From Hyalella azteca (lineage: Eukaryota > Arthropoda > Malacostraca > Amphipoda > Hyalellidae), in assembly GCF_000764305.2 (NCBI RefSeq), contig NW_025938177.1, positions 1 to 64,000 of the forward strand: a DNA stretch of 64,000 nucleotides, given 5' to 3'. Every line of letters starts with the position of its first letter. Positions within the stretch are counted from its first letter, which is position 1. The notes under the pieces are model-generated. The model was given only the letters and a program-made list of their open reading frames with translations, was not told the origin of the DNA and searched no databases. This document shows positions 54,201 to 63,200 of the stretch, piece by piece. Both the position numbers and the translations under genes were made by a program.

Positions 54201-57200
54201 ATGATAGTCATTACCACGGTATTACATTCTCTCTTGCGGTATCAATGCTAGGAATGTTTTCTTCAGGCTTAACCAACCTAACATCGTCGTCCCCTAGCGC
54301 CCTAGCAGCGGCGGCGCGTGCAGCGACGCGTGTCCCCGCGGCCCCGACGGCGCATCGCATTGCTGGTCGCGGCGTCACTGCCAGATCGGTGCGTGCCCGC
54401 TGCCTCTGCTGCACACGTAAACTTTGTTCAACCAGAGCAAACGAAACGAGAAGAATCAAATTAATATAACTGTACAATTCTTTAAACTGCCACGTAGCAG
54501 TATATATTAAGAATTCGGTTGCTCCTTCAGTTGCTTTAACTAAATACGTCTTATTTTCTTCAACTGAACCTTAGCCTCTGCTGTACACATCAACTTTGTT
54601 TAACCAGAGTAAACGAAACGAAAAAAATCAAATTAGTGTGAACGATAGAAATGGTTCACTTTCGATGTCATTTTTTGCACGAGTAAAATTTGGTTTTGTG
54701 AATGCGAGAAGCATGTTTTTGGAGCTGAGCTGTCGTAGTAACCTTATTGTCAGTTTACCGCTGGCGCACTAAGGTGGGTCGGAGAAGAGTTCATATTTGT
54801 GTCCCCCCTGCCCCACCGTGAGTTACCCAAAGCGCTCACCTTCCTCACAGACCAGCCTGCGATTGATCCAGAGCTGATGCCTTAATGCTTGTGGAGCAGC
54901 CAATTTTTTCGCATTAATTTCACTAGGGTGTCTGAACGAACCTTCGTAAAAATGTGTTATCTTTGGAACATAACTACATTTTATAAGTTAGCTGTATCTT
55001 CAGTTAACACCGCAAACCGGGAGAAGAAAGGCATTACGAAATATTGCACACCGGAGCCACGATTGCTGCTGAGCGAGCTGGCTTTGAACTCGCACGTTGC
55101 TGGTCAAATCAACTCTTAGCGTTTAGACGAAGCGTTATGAGCATTTAGGAAGTGACCGTCTTGTGTAGGGCTCAAGATCCAAAAATTATTTCGTTAGTAA
55201 TCTCTTGATAAATATGATTATTTTTTATTCGATTTTTTATTGCATTCGGTGGAAAGGGAAATTGTAACAGAAAAGTAAGCACCCAAAAACTACCATTACC
55301 GCTATGATAAACGGCAGTCACATTAGTAAAAATGTCTTTTTAGTCCTCTGAAAATATTAGAGCTGGTTAGTATGTTGCAACTAACGGTTCAATAGTTTGT
55401 CATGTACTTACTTCCCCATGTCGCAGTATCTCACCCCCAGTCCCGCCCTCTCAGCGTCGCAGTATCTCACCCCCAGTCCCGCTTTCTCGTCGTCGCAGTA
55501 TCTCACCCTTTAGTCCCGCCCTCTCAGCGTCGCAGTATCTCACTCCCAGTCCCGCCCTCTCAGCGTCGCAGTATCTCACCCCCAGTCCCGCCCTCTCATC
55601 GTACCAGTACCTAACCTCTTCCCCACACCGTGCAGTGTGTCACAACTGCACTTCTGGCTGCGTGACGTCACAGCTCCGTGACCAGCAGAATAATCCCTCA
55701 GCGTCGCGTACATCTCAGACTCTGCAGCGCCCCGTCCCGCAACCTGGCGCGTGCTGCCCCGATCAGTGCGCCGGTGGTTGTCGCGTGGACGGCGGCGCAG
55801 TTCACTGTAACGCCTGCAAAAAGTTCCTCATGGGCGGTCATTGTGTGAACGTTTGTCCATTTGGATATTATGAGGTGGGTATTGTATATTATTTGCGTAT
55901 TTCTTCTCCATTGGGTCATTTGAGTTTATTTGAACTATTTCCTAGTAACACCGCAACAACAAAAAGTTTATTTGCATGGATGAAATTGTGAAAATTTCGA
56001 ATCTACATAAATTCATCTCAGTGTTTATTTGGAATTATTGAAATTTTGTTGATATTTAATTCTTTTGAAGTACATATACTAATATATCTATCTTCCTTGA
56101 CATTTTCAAGCATTTTAACAAAACAAATCAATCTCTTACGCAGTACGACAACTTGTTCTGCGTCAGTAACGCGACGTGTGTAGAGCAACTCGGACTCAAG
56201 CTGGTTACGGTGAACGGCACACGTCTGTGTGCTCCAGACTGCCCCATCGGCTACCAACATCACCAGCATCCCTCACGCTGTGTCAACTGCAGCGAATATC
56301 CTGGTAGTTCATCATGCTGTCCTCTGCCGCGTGATCTCCCCTCACGCTATGTCCTCTGCCTCGTGGTCACCCCTTACGCTATGTCCTCTGCCTCGTTGTC
56401 ACCCCTCACGCTATGTCCTCTGCCTCGTGGTCTCCCCTCACGTTATGTCCTCTGCCTCGTGGTCACCCCTCACGCTATGTACTCTGCCTCGTGGTCACCC
56501 CTCACGCTATGTCCTTTGCCTCGTGGTCACCCCTCACGCTATGTCCTCTGCCTCGCGGTCACCCCTCACGCTATGTCCTCTGTCTCGTGGTCACCCCTCA
56601 CGCTATGTCCTCTGTCTCGTGGTCACTCCTCACGCTATGTCCTCTGTCTCGTGGTCACCCCTCACGCTGTGTCCTCTGCCTCGTGGTCACCCCTCACGCT
56701 ATGTCCTCTGCCTCGCGGTCACCCCTCACGCTTTGTCCTCTGCCTCGTGGTCACTCCTCACGCTATGTCCTCTGCCTCGTGGTCTCCCCTCACGCTTTGT
56801 CCTCTGCCTCGTGGTCACCCCTCACGCTATGTCCTCTGCCTCGTGGTCACCCCTCACGCTATGTCCTCTGCCTCGTGGTCTCCCCTCACGCTATGTCCTC
56901 TGTCTCGTGGTCACCCCTCACGCTGTGTCCTCTGCCTCGTTGTCACCCCTCACGTTATGTCCTCTGCCTCGTGGTCACCCCTCACGCTATGTCCTCTGCC
57001 TCGTGGTCACCCCTCACGCTATGTCCTCTGTCTCGTGGTCTCCCCTCACGCTGTGTCCTCTGCCTCGTTGTCACCCCTCACGTTATGTCCTCTGCCTCGT
57101 GGTCTCCCCTCACGCTATGTCCTCTGCCTCTTGGTCACCCCTCACGCTATGTCCTCTACCTCGTGGTAACCCCTCACGTTATGTCCTCTGCCTCAGTCAC

Positions 57201-60200
57201 CCCTCACGCTATGTCCTCTGCCTCGTGGTCACCCCTCACGCTTTGTCCTCTGCAGCAAACGCTCTGATATTTCTTACATTTTGTGTCCGCGAATTACCAT
57301 TGAAAAATGTTCAACCTGCTTCTTCATGAAAAAAAATTACAAATACCTTATAATTTAAACAAGTATTGGCTATTCTGCCAGTTTTGCGTATTGTTGATTG
57401 ATTTCATGTACAGGTTTGTGCGAGAAGCGCTGCCCGGGAAGGGTGCTGAGTAGCTTGGCGGCCCTGCAGAGTTTCCGAGGCTGTACGCATGTCGATGGTT
57501 TCTTGATGCTCAGGTATTGCTTACACATCTTATTATTGACTCATTGCGGTTGATATTAAATATATTATACCGGTAGTGCGCGATATGGTTCTTATATTCT
57601 AAACATGAAATAAAGGGTAATATCTTCATTCTATTCATCCACTGCCGACGTAACGAGTAGCAAGAAATGATCAGCAGGGATTCAGTGTGTGCCCAGTATT
57701 ATCCATTTGTATTTTGTGCCCAGTAAAATTGATATGGAATGCCAAACCACATGTAAAGTATGTTTCTATTTCGAGTTTATTTCTTCATCACATTGAATAA
57801 TTTTCTCGTGTCCTAGACGTATGTTTCTAATTGATATATAATGCCAAACCATATGCAAAGTTTGTTTCTTTTTCGAGTTTATTTCATTATCAGAATGAAA
57901 TAAACTCGAAATATTATCATTATCATTATTCATTATCAAATTGTTTTCTTTGGTCCTAGCCTGTCCCACACTTACAACATCACGGTACAGTTGGAGGCCG
58001 CGTTGTCCATGTTGTCGTACGTACGCGACTTCTTGGCAGTGTTCTCAACCCCCGCGCTCACGTCTCTTAAGGTCTTCACGAGGCTGGAAATAATTGCTGG
58101 AGAAAAGCTCTATCGCGGCAAGTGAGTCATCCATTTGCTTGTGTTCTTAAGCTATTGTTTCATTTCCTTCTTTTTATCAACGTCGTCGCCTTTTTTGTAT
58201 CAAAATATTCAAGTTTTATATAAAAATATCCATGTCCCTTGAAGTCTTCCCGAGGCTGAAAACAATAGCTGGAGTGGAGAAAAGCTCTATCGCGGCAAGT
58301 GAGTTTTCCATTTGCTGGTCTTCTTGGGTTATATTTTTATTTACTTCTTTAAATCAACACTGACGTCTCCTTTGCATCAAAATATCCACGTTTTTTGTTG
58401 TAAATGTTTTACGGTCGTAAAGTTTAAGTATTGAAGCATCTTTTCCCAAAATCTTCTGACGCTCCTAGGTAATTTTATTATATCGTTACAAAAATATTCT
58501 CTTGAGGCTGCCGTACATCAGCCACTGACGTCTCTTCTAAAATATTTTAATTTTCGCTTGTAAAACCACCTGACGGTTTCTTACAAATTTTCCCAGACAT
58601 TTCACTTTAACTCTTCTTAAACGTTTCATATGCAGCAAATAAAATGTCTAATGCTCGATATTCCAACTAGTCGAATATTTTCATAGTTTTTCATCTCCTT
58701 ATCATTGGCGGAAGTTTTAATGTGCTAATCCCATTACGAAGATTTACATGTGCTAGTAACTTTGTTAAAATTTTCATATGATAATCACGTTGTGAATGAG
58801 GACTTTTTTCATCAAAAATGATCATAAATGGGTTATTTGTAGCATCAGCTTTTTGTATATCGATCCAGATGATTTTTCTGTGCATGACGTCCATGGTGTC
58901 CACTGAACTCAAATAAATGGATTGGTCTTAATTATTGTCCAAATGCACTTCCTGCATGTAGCGGTGATCCGCTCTTTTCACGAGCCGAACCTGGCAGGGT
59001 TGCCAGATGGCCTAAAAAACGGCCAAGTCCGCGGACAAAAAAGGCAGAAAAGGCCTGAAACGCATCAATATATACTAGTATATTTGTAGGTTCCGAAGTG
59101 AAAAATTCCATTTTTCTTTCTTACATTCACATTTTTTAAAATTTAATAAGGAAATGCCCTTATCATAAATTTTTACCGGCCAACGAAATCGAAAAAATTA
59201 AAATGTCCAGAGCAAAAATGTATCATTATGTTGACATAGTCTCACTCAGTTCCCTGATTGTATAGGCTGCCAGATCGTTCCTAATATGTTTCTTCCATTG
59301 AACTATTAATGGTTTATAGGTACGCATTGCTGGTGTACGACAACGACGCTCTGGAGGACCTCTGGCCTGCCGGACGAGACATCAACATTTCCAGAGTAAG
59401 CAACATTTTATTGGTGTTACAGTAATTGATTTCGAGAATAAGGACCACTTATTATTTTATTAGTATTACACTAATTAATGCCGGGAATAAAGAAAATATG
59501 TTCCTAATATTACAAAATTGGAGTCGAGCGACAACAAAGTGGACGCCTATTAAGTAGGTGCATATTTTTACTGGGAAATTTTCGATTTTTCACACGTGTG
59601 AGAAAATTACTTAAGGAGACCCTAATCTAAAGTCATCACTATTTGAACAAAACGTTTACCCCCTATCTGTCTTCACTAGTTAACCAAACGTTTGCCCCCT
59701 CTAAAGTCATCACTAGTTGAACCAAACGTTTGCCCCATCACTAGTTAACCAAACGTTTGCCCGCACCTCTAAAGTCATAACAAGTTGAACCAAACGTTTA
59801 CCTCGATCCCCCTCTAATGTCATCACCAGTTGAACCAAACGTTTGCCCCATCGCTAGTTAACCAAACGTTTGCCCCCCCCCCCTCTAATGTCATCACTAG
59901 TTGAACCAAACGTTTGCCCCATCACTAGTTACCAAACGTTTACTCCCCTCTTCTAAAGTCATAACAAGTTGAACCAAACGTTTACCTCGATCCCCCTCTA
60001 ATGTCATCACCAGATAATGTCATCACTAGTTACCAAACGTTTGCCCCATCACTAGTTGCCAAACGTTTAACCCTCCTCTTCTCAGGGCTCGGTGCTGCTG
60101 TACAGGAACCCTCGCCTGTGCCCGAGCTCCGTGTACGCGCTCACCAACAGGACACGAGCCTCCTCCGCCCTGCCTGCCGACGTCCTGGAGGATCTCAATG

Positions 60201-63200
60201 GATATGCCAGGATATGTGAGTCTTGTCAAGGAGGAGATCGATGTAGGAGGAGAATTTAGAGAGCTTGTTTATCTAAATAAATAATTTACTACTTATTTTC
60301 ATGATGTGTCAGCTTCGCACAGTCACAAGTAGAATTTCACGCCCAGGTAGTGTATCTCGTCACGAAAAAATTATGAATACGTAACAGAATAAGCATATAT
60401 TTACCTTGGAAAGCTCAATTCACTCGGACAAAAAGTCAACTTACACAAACTTATAATATTAGATATATTTACCAAAGTTTGTGTTTGTAGCCTGGCGTTG
60501 TAAATACATAGGAGCTGAATTTTACGCGTATCTTCGTACCTTATCACCTGGACTGAAAAGTTCCAAAGTTATTCTTCCAAAAGTTCCCTTTTGGAAGAAT
60601 ATTATTGGTTCAGAAGTTCAAAATTTTAATTAATATACGAATTTTTAGTATAGTCATTCAATATAAATTTACTATAAAGTACGCATATATATTTTTAAAA
60701 CATTTGTAAACGAAACTGACATTCGATTGAAAATCTATGTTTTTTTGTAAAATGTGGGTTTAAATTCATCTCTCTTCAATCAACATACATTTTTTGTTAT
60801 TAAAGATTATAAATTTCATGGATTAGCGATCCCGGACAACGCCAGGCTAACCAGCCAGCAGATTATAATCATTTTTTAGCGCATTTTCTCATTTATGGAA
60901 ATAATGCACTATTGTGCTCGCCATGTCCGTCTGTCTGTCTGTCTGTCCGTCCGTCCGTCCGTGACCTCAAGTTTTCGTCGACGAGAAAATGCGCTCTCTG
61001 TCACTCACTGCAGTGAGTACTGAGTTATATTTTCTTGTTGGGTTCTCAATTCCACAACCTTCCTCCACTAACCACCTCCCCGTCCGTCCGTCTGTCCGTC
61101 TTTCCGTCCGTGACCTCAAGTTTTCGTCGACGAGAAAATGCGCTCTCTGTCACTCACTGCAGTGAGTACTGAGTTATTTTTTCTTGTCATGGTTCTCAAT
61201 TCCACAACCTTCCTCCACCAACCACCTCCCCACACTCTCCAGGTTCTTCGAGCATCGTTGAGCTGCAGGTCACACCTCTGGAGGGAGGAGAAGTCAACAT
61301 TTCTTGGAAATTCGATCCGAATTCTCCAGTCAAGGGATTTTTCCTTCATTTACGGACGATCCCTGAAAACAGCGACTGTCAAGTTGTCATGCCTGCATCG
61401 TGAGTGTTTGGATTTTGGATTACAACTTAACACGTTGACTCCGAAGTGGTACATATGCGTATAACAAAATGTATTTCACCAGGGCGTGGAGATCGCTGTA
61501 CCTGTCGCGATCTCCACGTAATTTATTCCACACAATACAACAGACAAAAACAATAGAATTAAAGCAACAAATTTGTCTCCACCACACATGTATAACAGGT
61601 CGTGGAGATCGCTGTACCTGTCACGGACGGCGGGCGTGGTAAGTGGGCACCGCATGCACTACACGGTAGCGGCGGGTCTGAAGCCCTACGCGCGCTACGC
61701 CTTCTACGTGCAGACCTTCAGCACCACGGCGGCCTCCTTACAGTCGCGCGTCGTCTGCAACCAGTCTCTGGCTGCCGGTATGCACTTATGCTCGCTCTAC
61801 AAACTTCCTGCTTCGTATGAAGAATGCTATTTGGTCTTAGTCGGTGTAAATTTCAAAATCTTTAATATAGTCATTCGGATCTTTCATATTCGTACTAATG
61901 TGATTGAACATTGAGCTGAGGAATATCATACATGTTTACCATGATATATAGTACTGCGATCTATTTCTTTATAAAATATTGAAGGACATTTTCGCATTAG
62001 AATTTTTTCTCGCTGAAAAGTGCTGTTAAAATAATGTATCTGATTAATGTGGCAGCACCGAGCGCAGTCACAGGCATACGTCTGGCAGGACGCGAAGCTT
62101 CCTCACTGCTCGTGGTCTGGCAGCCGCCGTCGCTGACCAACGGCAGACTCGACTTCTACCAGTTGTCGTACCAGCAAATACAACATTTCCCTGTGCACAC
62201 ATACGAACATTTCTGTGATGAACCTAAGGACAGAAATGACTTTGTTGATGAGACTAGTGAACCCGACGACGAAGATGTTGACTCGTTTGGAAATTTGAAA
62301 TCAGTCTACGAAACAAATGACAATGTGGACGTAAATACCGAGAGAACTGTTACAACTTTCAATGAATCTTCAGTTTTACCAAATGAATTCGCTGCAAATC
62401 TTAACAACGTTCAGAACGATTTCCACCGTACAGAAAAACTTACAGGAAACCCAGCATTGAAAACAGAAATTCTGTCTTCCACGAAGCCAACACACGAGCA
62501 GTCTGCTCATCGGCCGGTCTTGGGCTGGCCAGCAATCGAGCAATCCATGGGATCGATCGAGCAAAACATGGGAACGATCGAGCAAAACATGGGAACGATC
62601 GAGCCCGACTACGGAGCGGAAGAAGTTCAGGGCTTGGGAAGCCGCTACGATGCGCCTCCACGCTTTAGTGTTGCTGCAACTGTTGCCGAAGTGTATAATT
62701 ATTTGTACAGGTAAGAAATAATTGCTTAAGCACTTGATTATTTGACGTTATTGGGAAGCAAGCAGCAGTAACTTAACTATAGATGACGATTGATTCCTTA
62801 GTGTGGCTGCAACAGTTGCGGAAGTGAATAATTATTTGTACAGGTAAGAAACACTCGCTAACACACTTACTTACGCTTATTTGACGTTATTTGGATGATT
62901 ACTTCAATTATCTTGAACAGAGGTCTACCTAGTGGCTCGTAAAGAACCCAGCAGATACAACTGCATATTTTAGTTTTTAGTTATTTTTAGTGCATATGAA
63001 GGGAACTCGATAAGTCTTCGAAACTTGATTCAAAGTGAAAAATTAGTAAAAACCTGTCTATAAGCGACTCGGCACTTAGCAAAAAATCTCACGATTATGG
63101 TTGAATAATCATGTAGAAATGATGAAGATTTTCAAGGTATCTACCAAATTAAAGTATTAGAAAGCAATTTCAAACGCTATCATTTCCGAGACGAATCTGA

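Noticed and set aside
54245..54469. Alanine-rich plus frame over InR exon 5
   Set aside because: Wrong frame. The cysteine pattern CSDAC...HCW...HCQI is in another frame with a fitting acceptor and donor.
56153..57329. Three long overlapping plus-strand frames of 284-366 codons
   Set aside because: They are the three readings of a stop-free 32-bp minisatellite in InR intron 7. Only the first ~50 codons of one frame (exon 7) are real coding sequence.
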